From Flavobacteriales bacterium (GTDB lineage: Bacteria; Bacteroidota; Bacteroidia; Flavobacteriales; Flavobacteriaceae), in the NCBI GenBank assembly GCA_020635875.1, contig JACJYY010000003.1, positions 186,001-250,000 on the forward strand: a stretch of DNA of 64,000 nt. The letters are read 5' to 3'. Positions 17,809 to 27,239 of the stretch are shown here, one piece after another. The notes under the pieces are model-generated. The model did not search any database. It was not told the DNA's origin and worked only from the letters and a program-made list of their open reading frames with translations. Made by a program: the position numbers and the translations under genes. The first letter of the stretch is position 1. Each line of letters starts with the position of its first letter.

Positions 17809-18861
17809 ATGATTGAAGACAAAAATCCACAAAGAACCAAATTATCTGAATTAGGAGAATTTGGACTTATTGAGCATTTAACACAAGACATTGTGCATCA
17901 CCATAAATCTACACTTAGAGGTGTGGGTGATGATGCAGCAGTAATGGATTATGCGAATCAAAAAACAGTGGTTTCTACAGATTTGTTGATTGAAGGTGTT
18001 CATTTTGATTTGGCCTATGTGCCATTGAAACATCTGGGGTATAAATCTGTGGTAGTGAATTTGTCGGATATCTATGCGATGAATGCTGTGCCTCAGCAGA
18101 TTACGATTTCTATAGCTGTTTCTAATCGTTTTCCGTTAGAAGCTATCGAGGAGTTATATGATGGGATGAAATTGGCGGCCAAAGTGTATAATGTGGATAT
18201 TGTTGGTGGGGATACTACCTCTTCTCAAAAAGGGCTAATCATCAGTGTAACGGCTATAGGGGTGGCTGATGAAAAACAATTGACCTACCGTGATGGAGCA
18301 AAAAATAGTGATTTAATTGTTGTGACGGGAGATATTGGAGCGGCCTATATGGGTTTACAAGTATTAGAGCGTGAAAAAGAGGTTTTTAAAGTAAATCCAA
18401 ACAATCAGCCTGATTTAGAAAACTATACCTACTTAATTGAAAGACAGCTCAAACCGGAGGCACGTCAGGATATACAAAAGTTGTTACATGATTTAGAAGT
18501 AGTGCCAACCGCTATGATTGATATCTCAGACGGATTAACGTCAGAGATACTACATATTTGTAAACAATCTAGGATGGGTTGTAGTCTCTTTGAAGATAAA
18601 TTGCCGTTGGATCCTCAGTTAATCGCTGTTTGTGAAGAATTTAATGTAGACAGCACTACGATTGCCATTAACGGTGGTGAAGATTATGAATTGTTGTTTA
18701 CTATTGCTTTAGACGACTACGATAAGATTAAAGGAAATCCTAACTTGACAGTAATTGGTCATATGACCGATGCCTCGAACGGCACCAATTTAATCACTCG
18801 TAATAACGAAGCCATTCCTTTAAAAGCCAGAGGTTGGAATGCTTTGAAAGAGGAAGAATAA
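17809..18861 (+). CDS. thiL: Thiamine-monophosphate kinase ThiL
   Basis: ATP-dependent phosphorylation of thiamine monophosphate to thiamine diphosphate. The 350-residue protein contains the AIR synthase-like fold motifs GVGDDAAV, STDLLIEGVHFDL, VVNLSDIYAMNA, VDIVGGDTTSSQKG and the C-terminal MIDISDGLTSEI and NGGEDYELLFT. Length matches the family. No TPP riboswitch lies in the 10-bp gap upstream. Confidence 0.95.
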   Translation: MIEDKNPQRTKLSELGEFGLIEHLTQDIVHHHKSTLRGVGDDAAVMDYANQKTVVSTDLLIEGVHFDLAYVPLKHLGYKSVVVNLSDIYAMNAVPQQITISIAVSNRFPLEAIEELYDGMKLAAKVYNVDIVGGDTTSSQKGLIISVTAIGVADEKQLTYRDGAKNSDLIVVTGDIGAAYMGLQVLEREKEVFKVNPNNQPDLENYTYLIERQLKPEARQDIQKLLHDLEVVPTAMIDISDGLTSEILHICKQSRMGCSLFEDKLPLDPQLIAVCEEFNVDSTTIAINGGEDYELLFTIALDDYDKIKGNPNLTVIGHMTDASNGTNLITRNNEAIPLKARGWNALKEEE

Positions 18862-18884
18862 TTAGGGCTTTAAACTGCTATCGC

Positions 18885-19226
18885 TTACGCGGGATTTTTG
18901 TAAATAGATTCAATCTCTTCTTTCAATAAAGGGATGTGCCTTTTAAGAATTACCCAAACAATGGAATTGTCGATACTATCGTAGGCATGAACCAAGCGGT
19001 TTCTAAAACCAATAATTTAAACATCGTTTTTAATTGCAACGTCAACATCTGATTTTTTGAACATGTTTAAAGCTTCTCCGATAATTACCAGCTGCCGTTC
19101 AACAGCACTTTGTGTTTTTAAATCAGATTCGTAAGATGAAAATCCAGTAATATCCGAAGTGAATTGTTCGATTAAATCAATCGCCATTAAAATATCAGAA
19201 AGATACTTCTTGCCTTTTTCCGTCAT
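18885..19226 (-). pseudogene. HepT-like HEPN toxin, interrupted by an in-frame TAA
   Basis: Reading from the ATG at 19226 gives 69 residues of a HEPN helical domain (SDILMAIDLIEQF, SAVERQLVIIGEALNMF) and then TAA at 19017-19019. The same frame continues without any indel for 43 codons, restoring IIGFRNRLVHAYDSID and ending at a TAA at 18885. The HepT catalytic RX4HXY motif (RNRLVHAY) lies after the stop, so the translated product lacks its active site. The total of 113 codons matches the intact homologue at 34740-35093 (117 aa). A single substitution explains the defect. Overlaps the mntA 3' end by 32 bp. Confidence 0.85.
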
Positions 19227-19530
19227 AAATCAAGATTTTTGTGGCGTTTATACTTTTTTTAAGTACAGGGTTTTTTAAAGAATTTTGAGTAAGTAAATCC
19301 ACTTTTCGTTGAAAAAACTCTTCAAATTTATCCCATAAAAACAACAATTTTTCTCCTTTTTCAATAGGGTCTTCGCTGTCGATTTCAATTAATAAATCAA
19401 TGTCGCTAGATGCTTCATTAAAATTCTCAGTAACTGAAGAACCAAATGCGTATAATGACTTAACCTTATTTGACTTACATAAAAAGGCAAAATCGTTAAT
19501 CTTAGCGTAAATAAGGTCTTTTATTTTCAT
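19195..19530 (-). CDS. MntA-like nucleotidyltransferase antitoxin
   Basis: A 111-residue minimal nucleotidyltransferase. The motif GSx10DxD is intact (Gly30-Ser31, Asp43 and Asp45 in GSSVTENF...SSDIDLL). In characterised MntA-HepT pairs, MntA AMPylates the HepT tyrosine of RX4HXY and blocks its RNase activity. The last residues (YDGKRQEVSF) are coded in the overlap with the HEPN gene. Because that partner is truncated, this appears to be an orphan antitoxin. Confidence 0.85.
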   Translation of the reverse strand: MKIKDLIYAKINDFAFLCKSNKVKSLYAFGSSVTENFNEASSDIDLLIEIDSEDPIEKGEKLLFLWDKFEEFFQRKVDLLTQNSLKNPVLKKSINATKILIYDGKRQEVSF

Positions 19531-19584
19531 ACGGCTAAGATAATAATTAATATGTTTAATCTGGAAGTGAAGGGCGTGCCCAAA

Positions 19585-19628
19585 ATTTTCAATCTCGAAT
19601 CTTTAATCTCGAATCTTTAATCTAAAAT
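19585..19628. repeat. Half-array of CT-rich units upstream of ileS
   Basis: Contains two copies of AATCTCGAATCTTT in tandem plus a flanking AATCTAAAATT, the same unit type as the sufC-sufD array. No convincing complementary left half is seen. A TACTTTCG box (19632-19639, one mismatch to TAnnTTTG) follows and may be the ileS -7 element. Confidence 0.55.
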
Positions 19629-19670
19629 TAGTACTTTCGCACATTGATTAAATAATGCGAGCGTATCGAC

Positions 19671-22600
19671 ATGAAATTTACTGAGTATAAAGGGCTTAAC
19701 TTGCCTACAGTAGCTTCTGAAGTTTTAGATTTTTGGAACAAGCAAAACATATTTGAAAAGAGTATCACTACCCGTGAAGGTAACGAGCCATTTGTCTTTT
19801 TTGAAGGGCCACCTTCAGCGAATGGATTGCCAGGAATTCATCACGTGATGGCGCGTGCCATTAAAGATATTTTTTGTCGTTACAAAACATTAAAAGGATA
19901 TCAAGTTAAGCGTAAAGCAGGTTGGGATACACATGGATTGCCTGTTGAGTTGGGAGTTGAGAAGGAGTTAGGTATTACAAAGGAAGATATAGGTACTAAA
20001 ATCACCATCGAAGAATACAATCAAGCCTGTAAAAATGCAGTCATGCGCTATACTGGCATCTGGAATGATTTGACTGAGAAAATGGGATACTGGGTTGATA
20101 TGGAAGATCCATATATTACCTATAAACCAAAATACATGGAAAGTGTATGGTGGTTACTCAAGCAAATTTATGATAAGGATTTGATGTACAAGGGGTACAC
20201 TATCCAGCCGTATTCACCTAAAGCAGGGACAGGATTGAGTTCTCATGAGGTAAATCAACCGGGCTGTTACCGCGATGTTACGGATACTACCATTGTAGCG
20301 CAGTTTAAAGCTAAAGAAGAAACCTTGGTTGACGTGTTGAAAGGATATGGAACCATTCATTTCTTAGCTTGGACGACAACACCATGGACTTTGCCGAGTA
20401 ATACGGCTTTGACGGTCGGGCCAAAAATTGATTACGTGGTGGTTAAGTCTTTTAATCAATACACTTTTGAGCCGATTACTGTGGTCTTAGCCAAAAACTT
20501 AGTGGCGAAGCAATTTAATGGTAAATATAAAGCTGCCGAATCAGAAGACGATTTTGCCAATTATAAATCAGGGGACAAAAAGATTCCTTATCAAATATTA
20601 GCTGAATGTAAAGGAGCTGACTTGGTGGGTGTAGAATATGAGCAATTATTGCCATTGGCGTTGCCATATCAAAATCCAGAGAATGCTTTTAGAGTAATTT
20701 CGGGTGATTTCGTAACCACCGAAGACGGTACAGGGATTGTACATACAGCGCCTACATTTGGTGCAGATGATGCCAAGGTAGCTAAAGAAGCTACACCAGA
20801 AGTTCCGCCTATGTTGGTTTTGGACGAAAATGGAAACCCAGTGCCTTTGGTAGACTTACAAGGGAAATTCATTGAGGGTCTTGGAGAGGTGTCTGGTAAA
20901 TATGTAAAGAACGAATATTATGATGAGGGAGAAGCACCAGAACGTTCAGTAGATGTTGAGATTGCGATTCAGTTAAAAGAGGAAAATAAAGCCTTTAAGG
21001 TTGAAAAATACGTACACAGTTACCCACATTGTTGGAGAACTGATAAACCAGTATTATATTATCCGTTAGATAGCTGGTTTGTGAAGGTAACGGAGATTAA
21101 GGATCGTATGTTTGATTTGAACAATACGATTAACTGGAAACCAAAATCTACAGGAGAAGGACGTTTCGGGAACTGGTTGAAAAATGCTAATGACTGGAAT
21201 TTATCCCGTTCACGATATTGGGGGATACCATTGCCGATTTGGCGAACCGAAGACAAAACAGAAGAAATTATAATTGGTTCGGTCGAAGAATTAGTTAACC
21301 AAATAGAGAAATCAATCGCAGCAGGATTCCAAAAGGAAAATCCATTCCAAGGATTCGAAATAGGAAATATGTCCGAAGCTAATTATGATCAGATTGATTT
21401 GCATAAAAATGTAGTTGATAAGATTACATTAGTATCTGAATCTGGCAAACCAATGCAACGCGAAAGTGATTTGATTGATGTGTGGTTTGACAGTGGGGCT
21501 ATGCCTTATGCGCAATGGCACTATCCATTTGAGAACAAAGAATTGATTGACAATAATGAATCGTATCCCGCAGATTATATTGCAGAAGGAGTCGATCAGA
21601 CCAGAGGATGGTTCTATACGTTACACGCTATTGGAACATTAGTGTTTGATAGTATAGCGTATAAGAATGTAGTGTCTAATGGATTAGTGTTGGATAAAAA
21701 TGGACAAAAGATGTCCAAGCGTTTAGGGAACGCGATTGATCCGTTTACTACTTTGGATGAATATGGACCAGATGCTACGCGTTGGTACATGATTTCGAAT
21801 GCTAATCCTTGGGATAACCTGAAATTTGACTTAGAAGGTATTGCTGAGGTAAGACGTAAATTCTTTGGAACATTATACAATACCTATTCCTTCTTTAGTT
21901 TGTATGCTAATATTGATGGCTTTACCTACAGCGAACCAGATGTGCCATTACAAGATAGGCCAGAAATTGATCGTTGGATCTTGTCAGAGTTAAACACTTT
22001 AGTAAAAGAGGTAGACGGGTATTATGCTGATTATGAACCCACGAAAGCAGCTCGCGCCATTTCCGATTTTGTACAAGAAAATTTGAGCAATTGGTATGTT
22101 CGTTTGTGCAGAAGACGTTTCTGGAAGGGAGAATACGCACAAGATAAAATTGCGGCCTATCAAACCTTATACACGTGTTTGTTGACGGTGTCTAAGTTAA
22201 GTGCTCCAATCGCACCATTTTATATGGATCAATTGTATAGGGATTTGACAAAAGGGACAGCTAAACCAGCTTCAGAGAGCGTGCATTTGTCGGACTATCC
22301 AGTATATAACGAAAGTTATGTAGATAAAGATCTGGAAGGTAAAATGCAAAAGGCACAAACGATTACCTCATTAGTGTTGTCGTTGCGTAAAAAAGAAATG
22401 ATTAAAGTGCGTCAGCCATTACAAAAAGTAATGATTCCGGTGTTAGATCATAAACAACGTGCGGAAATTGAGGCCATTTCGGACTTGATAGCGGCTGAGG
22501 TTAACGTAAAGGAAATAGAGCTTTTGGATGACGCTTCGGGTATTTTGGTAAAGAAAATAAAACCCAACTTTAAAGCATTAGGTCCTCGTTTTGGAAAAGA

Positions 22601-23066
22601 TATGGGCTTGGTGGCTAAAGCCATTCAAAACTTTAGCCAAGAACAGATTACAGAATTAGAAAAAAATAGCGAAATTGCTGTTGACCTTTCGGGGAAAAGT
22701 ATTACCTTAACGCTTGCTGATGTTGAGATAAGTTCAGAGGATATCGAAGGATGGTTAGTGGCAAGTTCTGGAGCAATCACGGTGGCGTTGGATGTCACTA
22801 TTTCGGATGAATTAAAGAAAGAAGGGATTGCAAGAGAATTAGTCAATCGAATCCAAAATATCAGAAAAGATTCGGGGTATGAAGTAACGGATAAGATTAA
22901 CATCAAAGTATTAAAACACGGATTGATTGAGGAGGCAATAGCAACCAATCGAAATTATATAAAAGAAGAAACATTAACATTAGAATTAGAAGTGGTAGAT
23001 GCGTTAAATGACGGAGTTGAAGTGGCATTTGACGATATTGCTACCAAATTATTAATAACCAAATAA
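19671..23066 (+). CDS. ileS: Isoleucyl-tRNA synthetase
   Basis: Charges tRNA-Ile. The 1131-residue class I synthetase has the HIGH-equivalent in PSANGLPGIHH, the KMSKR loop at residues 680-684 (GQKMSKRLGN), the CP1 editing domain (TTPWTLPSNTALTVG, DGTGIVHTAPTFGADD), and the family signature GWDTHGLPVE. The C-terminal region lacks a clear Cys4 zinc finger; its size and DUF5915-like tail fit the type 2 (eukaryote-like, often mupirocin-resistant) IleRS found in many Bacteroidota. That subtype call is inference from length. Confidence 0.97.
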   Translation: MKFTEYKGLNLPTVASEVLDFWNKQNIFEKSITTREGNEPFVFFEGPPSANGLPGIHHVMARAIKDIFCRYKTLKGYQVKRKAGWDTHGLPVELGVEKELGITKEDIGTKITIEEYNQACKNAVMRYTGIWNDLTEKMGYWVDMEDPYITYKPKYMESVWWLLKQIYDKDLMYKGYTIQPYSPKAGTGLSSHEVNQPGCYRDVTDTTIVAQFKAKEETLVDVLKGYGTIHFLAWTTTPWTLPSNTALTVGPKIDYVVVKSFNQYTFEPITVVLAKNLVAKQFNGKYKAAESEDDFANYKSGDKKIPYQILAECKGADLVGVEYEQLLPLALPYQNPENAFRVISGDFVTTEDGTGIVHTAPTFGADDAKVAKEATPEVPPMLVLDENGNPVPLVDLQGKFIEGLGEVSGKYVKNEYYDEGEAPERSVDVEIAIQLKEENKAFKVEKYVHSYPHCWRTDKPVLYYPLDSWFVKVTEIKDRMFDLNNTINWKPKSTGEGRFGNWLKNANDWNLSRSRYWGIPLPIWRTEDKTEEIIIGSVEELVNQIEKSIAAGFQKENPFQGFEIGNMSEANYDQIDLHKNVVDKITLVSESGKPMQRESDLIDVWFDSGAMPYAQWHYPFENKELIDNNESYPADYIAEGVDQTRGWFYTLHAIGTLVFDSIAYKNVVSNGLVLDKNGQKMSKRLGNAIDPFTTLDEYGPDATRWYMISNANPWDNLKFDLEGIAEVRRKFFGTLYNTYSFFSLYANIDGFTYSEPDVPLQDRPEIDRWILSELNTLVKEVDGYYADYEPTKAARAISDFVQENLSNWYVRLCRRRFWKGEYAQDKIAAYQTLYTCLLTVSKLSAPIAPFYMDQLYRDLTKGTAKPASESVHLSDYPVYNESYVDKDLEGKMQKAQTITSLVLSLRKKEMIKVRQPLQKVMIPVLDHKQRAEIEAISDLIAAEVNVKEIELLDDASGILVKKIKPNFKALGPRFGKDMGLVAKAIQNFSQEQITELEKNSEIAVDLSGKSITLTLADVEISSEDIEGWLVASSGAITVALDVTISDELKKEGIARELVNRIQNIRKDSGYEVTDKINIKVLKHGLIEEAIATNRNYIKEETLTLELEVVDALNDGVEVAFDDIATKLLITK

Positions 23067-23074
23067 ACAAACCC

Positions 23075-23452
23075 ATGGCAGAGAAAACGAGATACTCAGA
23101 TGAAGAATTAGCAGAGTTCAAAGTATTGATTCTAGAGAAAATAGAGAAAGCAAAAGCGGATTTAGAATTGATTAAAAGTGCTTATATCAATGATTTGAAT
23201 AATGGTACTGATGATACTTCTCCTACTTTCAAAGCGTTTGAAGAAGGAAGTGAGGCCATGTCAAAAGAGGCAAATTCTCAATTGGCTATTAGACAAGAGA
23301 AGTTTATCCGTGACCTGAAAAATGCACTTATTCGCGTAGAGAACAAAACTTACGGTCATTGTAAAGTAACAGGCAAGTTGATTCGTAAAGAACGCCTCAT
23401 GATTGTACCTCACGCAACGATGAGTATCGAAGCTAAAAATATGCAACTGTAA
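23075..23452 (+). CDS. DksA/TraR-family protein with degenerate zinc finger
   Basis: A 125-residue protein with a coiled-coil N-terminal half and a DksA C-terminal segment (YGHCKVTGKLIRKERLMIVP). Of the four zinc-finger cysteines only one (GHCKV) remains, as in other Bacteroidota members I recall, so zinc binding is doubtful. DksA proteins bind the RNA polymerase secondary channel in the stringent response. It begins 8 bp after ileS and is followed by a strong terminator, so ileS-dksA form an operon. Confidence 0.88.
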   Translation: MAEKTRYSDEELAEFKVLILEKIEKAKADLELIKSAYINDLNNGTDDTSPTFKAFEEGSEAMSKEANSQLAIRQEKFIRDLKNALIRVENKTYGHCKVTGKLIRKERLMIVPHATMSIEAKNMQL

Positions 23453-23475
23453 GTGGACTACACAATAAAATTATG

Positions 23476-23500
23476 ACGCCCCAATTAGGGGCGTTTTTTT
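23476..23500 (+). terminator. Rho-independent terminator after ileS-dksA operon
   Basis: Perfect stem ACGCCCC / GGGGCGT with AATTA loop, followed by seven T residues. It lies 24 bp after the DksA-like stop and upstream of lspA. Confidence 0.9.
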
Positions 23501-23540
23501 ATGGTAAGAATTGATTACTTTTGCTCGTAAAATTGAACAA

Positions 23541-24134
23541 ATGACACTACGGAACTCGTACCTATTAATTTTGCTACTACTTATTGTGGATCAGTGGTCT
23601 AAACTATATGTAAAGACACACTTTTTTTTAGGGGAAGATGTAGAGGTTTTTTCTTGGTTCAAAATTCTTTTTGTAGAGAACGAAGGAATGGCTCTAGGGG
23701 CTAAATTACCAGGGCAGTACGGAAAAGTTTTATTAACATCTTTCCGTATTGTCGCCGTGTTTGGGATTGGGTATTGGATGCACGATTCCATTAAAAGAAA
23801 GTCTTCAAATTTATTGGTAATTGCTATTGCTATGATTTTGGCAGGAGCCTTAGGTAATATCTTAGATTCCATTTTTTACGGAATATTATTTGATCACAGT
23901 AATCATCAGGTGGCGACATTGTTCTCTGCAGAACCTTATGGGACACTATTACACGGGAAGGTAGTAGATATGTTTTATTTTCCCTTATGGGAAGGTGTAT
24001 TGCCAGAATGGTTGCCTATATGGGGAGGGCGTTATTTTACCTTTTTTGAATATGTGTTTAATGTAGCAGATGCAGCGATAAGCTGTGCCGTTGCTATTTT
24101 GTTGCTTTTTAATAAAAGAGCTTTCGCCAAATAA
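23541..24134 (+). CDS. lspA: Lipoprotein signal peptidase LspA
   Basis: Inner-membrane aspartyl protease that cleaves the signal peptide of diacylglyceryl-prolipoproteins. The 197-residue protein has four hydrophobic segments and the conserved boxes DQWSKLYVK, NEGMALG, the first catalytic Asp in ALGNILDSI, VVDMFYFPL, and the second catalytic Asp in FNVADAAIS. The frame is open from a TTG at 23511, but the ATG at 23541 gives the family start; a TACTTTTG -7 box at 23516-23523 lies between the two and supports the later start. Confidence 0.95.
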   Translation: MTLRNSYLLILLLLIVDQWSKLYVKTHFFLGEDVEVFSWFKILFVENEGMALGAKLPGQYGKVLLTSFRIVAVFGIGYWMHDSIKRKSSNLLVIAIAMILAGALGNILDSIFYGILFDHSNHQVATLFSAEPYGTLLHGKVVDMFYFPLWEGVLPEWLPIWGGRYFTFFEYVFNVADAAISCAVAILLLFNKRAFAK

Positions 24135-24155
24135 AAATTAAATAAAGAAAATAAG

Positions 24156-26216
24156 ATGTCTAATTATCCAGAAAGATATACCATAACCTCCGCATTACCT
24201 TATACGAATGGACCTATACATATTGGTCATTTAGCAGGGGTTTATGTGCCAGCAGATATATATGCAAGATACTTGCGTCAGCAGGGTCGAGATGTGCTTT
24301 TTATTGGAGGGAGTGACGAACATGGTGTGGCTATTTCAATGAAAGCTAAACGCGAAAATTGCACGCCTCAAGAGGTAATCGATAAATACCACGAAATCAT
24401 CAAAAAATCTTTTGAAGATTTTGGGATATCATTTGATAATTATTCAAGAACATCTTTGCCGATACATCATGATACAGCTTCGGAATTTTTTAAGAAGATG
24501 TATGATAACGGAGATTTTATTGAAGAAACTACTGAGCAGTTGTTTGATACAAAAGCCAATCAGTTTTTAGCGGACCGTTTTGTTACTGGAACCTGCCCTA
24601 AGTGTGGCAATGAAGAAGCATACGGAGATCAGTGCGAAAAATGTGGGTCGTCTTTAAATGCGACAGATTTAATTCATCCTAAATCGACCATTACTGGCGA
24701 AACACCTGTTTTAAAATCAACCAAACACTGGTTTTTACCTCTCGACAGATATTCTGACTTTTTAAAAGAATGGATTCTGGAAGGGCATAAAAATGATTGG
24801 AAACCCAATGTATACGGACAAGTAAAATCGTGGATTGATGGAGGTTTAGAGCCTCGAGCCGTAACCCGAGATTTAGATTGGGGAATTGATGTGCCAGTCG
24901 AGGGAGCCGAAGGGAAAAAACTATACGTATGGTTTGACGCACCCATAGGTTATATATCTTCCACAAAAGAATGGGCAGCAAAAAACAATAAAAACTGGGA
25001 GCCTTATTGGAAAGATAAAAACACTAAACTCGTGCATTTTATCGGTAAGGATAACATTGTTTTTCATTGCATAATTTTTCCATCTATGCTTAAAGCGGAG
25101 GGGAGTTATATATTGCCAGATAATGTCCCAGCGAATGAATTTTTGAACTTGGAAGGAGAAAAACTTTCGACGTCAAAAAATTGGGCCGTTTGGTTGCACG
25201 AGTACCTAGAAGAATTTCTGGGACAACAAGACGTGTTGCGTTATGTTTTAACAGCTAATGCACCAGAAACTAAGGATAATGACTTTACGTGGAAAGACTT
25301 CCAAGCGCGCAACAATAATGAGTTAGTGGCCATCTTCGGGAATTTTGTTAACCGTGTAGTTGTATTGACTAACAAATATTATGAAGGTATTGTCCCTTCT
25401 CCAAATGAGCTAACCCAAGTTGACAAAGAGACGTTAGAGCAGTTGAAAGTCTCCCCTGAAAAAATAAAAGCGTCATTAGAACGCTATCGTTTTAGAGAAG
25501 CGTTGGGAGAGATGATGAATGTAGCCCGTTTAGGAAATAAATATTTAGCAGACGAAGAGCCTTGGAAGGTAATTAAAGAGAATCCAGAGCGTGTGCAGAC
25601 GCAAATGTACGTGGCGTTACAAATTGCAGCAGCATTGAGTACGTTAGCAGAACCTTTTTTACCGTTTACTGCGCAGAAATTGAATTCGATATTAAATCTT
25701 AAGGAGACAATTTCATGGGATGACGTGAGTACTAAAGATGAATTGTTGTCTGGAGGTTATCAAATCGGAAAGGCAGAATTGCTGTTTTCTAAAATAGAAG
25801 ATCAACAAATACAAGCACAAATTGATAAGTTGGAAGCTACAAAAATAGCCAATAAGGCCGCTAATAAAGTAGCAGAACCACAAAAGGAAACTACTACTTT
25901 CGAAGATTTTTCGAAAATGGATTTGAGAGTGGGGACTGTCCTAGAGGCCGAAAAAATGCCAAAAGCCAAAAAGTTATTGGTGCTTAAAGTGGATACAGGA
26001 ATAGATGTGCGTACGATTGTTTCTGGGATTGCAGAGAGTTTTACGCCAGAAGAAGTGATAGGAAAAAAAGTGACTGTTTTAGTCAATTTAGCGCCCCGAA
26101 ATTTACGAGGAATAGATAGTGAAGGGATGATTTTAATGGCTGAAAATGCTGAGGGTAAATTAGTTTTTGTAAATCCAGATGTCGAAAACGTACAGAATGG
26201 TGCTATTATAGCTTAA
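24156..26216 (+). CDS. metG: Methionyl-tRNA synthetase
   Basis: Charges tRNA-Met. The 686 residues contain the HIGH motif (PYTNGPIHIGHLAG), a zinc knot with CPKCG...CEKCG, the KMSKS-equivalent KLSTSKNW, the anticodon-binding helical domain, and a C-terminal tRNA-binding OB domain (FSKMDLRVGTVLEAEKMPKA). This is the long, dimeric form. It starts 22 bp after lspA. Confidence 0.97.
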   Translation: MSNYPERYTITSALPYTNGPIHIGHLAGVYVPADIYARYLRQQGRDVLFIGGSDEHGVAISMKAKRENCTPQEVIDKYHEIIKKSFEDFGISFDNYSRTSLPIHHDTASEFFKKMYDNGDFIEETTEQLFDTKANQFLADRFVTGTCPKCGNEEAYGDQCEKCGSSLNATDLIHPKSTITGETPVLKSTKHWFLPLDRYSDFLKEWILEGHKNDWKPNVYGQVKSWIDGGLEPRAVTRDLDWGIDVPVEGAEGKKLYVWFDAPIGYISSTKEWAAKNNKNWEPYWKDKNTKLVHFIGKDNIVFHCIIFPSMLKAEGSYILPDNVPANEFLNLEGEKLSTSKNWAVWLHEYLEEFLGQQDVLRYVLTANAPETKDNDFTWKDFQARNNNELVAIFGNFVNRVVVLTNKYYEGIVPSPNELTQVDKETLEQLKVSPEKIKASLERYRFREALGEMMNVARLGNKYLADEEPWKVIKENPERVQTQMYVALQIAAALSTLAEPFLPFTAQKLNSILNLKETISWDDVSTKDELLSGGYQIGKAELLFSKIEDQQIQAQIDKLEATKIANKAANKVAEPQKETTTFEDFSKMDLRVGTVLEAEKMPKAKKLLVLKVDTGIDVRTIVSGIAESFTPEEVIGKKVTVLVNLAPRNLRGIDSEGMILMAENAEGKLVFVNPDVENVQNGAIIA

Positions 26217-26226
26217 AAATAAAATT

Positions 26227-27045
26227 ATGATTGATCAAGTAGTATCCTATTTAGAATCCATAGATCCAGTGTTAGCCGCGTTTTATGCGTCATTATTTAC
26301 ATGGGGACTTACGGCATTAGGTGCATCTATAGTGTTCTTTTTCAAAGAGATGAATCGTATGGTACTTGATGGGATGTTGGGTTTTACCGGAGGAGTAATG
26401 GTTGCTGCAAGTTATTGGAGTTTATTGGCACCAGCCATAGAAATGAGTACAGGAGAGGGCTTCGTAAAGGTAATACCTGCTGCTGTCGGTTTTTTGTTAG
26501 GTGCTGCTTTTTTGTTTGGATTGGACAAAATACTACCCCATTTACATATTAATTTTAAGGAGGCCGAAGGGGTAAAAAGTCCGTTACAGAGAACCACTCT
26601 ATTGGTTTTGGCAATCACATTACACAATATCCCAGAAGGATTAGCCGTTGGGGTGCTTTTTGGTGGAGTGGCAGCAGGTGTTCCTGAGGCTTCCATAGCA
26701 GGAGCGGTAATTCTGGCTCTGGGGATTGGGATACAAAACTTCCCTGAAGGAATTGCTGTGTCAATGCCTTTAAGACGTATGGGAATGACAAGACAGAAAA
26801 GCTTTTTTTATGGTCAGCTATCAGCTATAGTAGAACCCATGGCAGCAGTGGTTGGAGCGATTGCTGTGAGTTTCTTTACTCCTATTTTACCTTATGCACT
26901 GGCTTTTGCAGCTGGTGCAATGATATTTGTGGTGGTAGAAGAGGTGATACCCGAAACTCAGCAAGATAAAAATACCGATATCGCCACAATGGGTTTTATT
27001 GGAGGGTTTATTGTGATGATGTCATTAGATGTTGCGCTAGGTTAA
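26227..27045 (+). CDS. ZIP family metal transporter
   Basis: A 272-residue polytopic protein with eight or so hydrophobic segments and the ZIP metal-site helices HNIPEGLAVGV (TM4) and QNFPEGIAVSMP (TM5), where Glu and His/Gln side chains form the binuclear metal site. ZIP proteins import Zn2+, Mn2+ or Fe2+ into the cytosol; the exact metal cannot be told. Starts 11 bp after metG. Confidence 0.92.
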   Translation: MIDQVVSYLESIDPVLAAFYASLFTWGLTALGASIVFFFKEMNRMVLDGMLGFTGGVMVAASYWSLLAPAIEMSTGEGFVKVIPAAVGFLLGAAFLFGLDKILPHLHINFKEAEGVKSPLQRTTLLVLAITLHNIPEGLAVGVLFGGVAAGVPEASIAGAVILALGIGIQNFPEGIAVSMPLRRMGMTRQKSFFYGQLSAIVEPMAAVVGAIAVSFFTPILPYALAFAAGAMIFVVVEEVIPETQQDKNTDIATMGFIGGFIVMMSLDVALG

Positions 27046-27239
27046 AAACTATGCATAAATAACACTTCCTTTCTAAGGATTTAACAATTGCAACTGATTT
27101 ATGTTAATCTTTGTTAAATCTTGGCAAAATCTAGTTAAACTTTTCTTAACGAGGTAAAAAGAGCCATGACTTATTGTTAGCTTTAGATTCGAAATGTAAG
27201 ACAAAACGTCTTTCATACTAATCTAAACCCCTTATAGTT

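Noticed and set aside
17809..17830. Thiamine riboswitch before thiL
   Set aside because: Only 10 bp lie between the genes and no THI-box sequence is seen.
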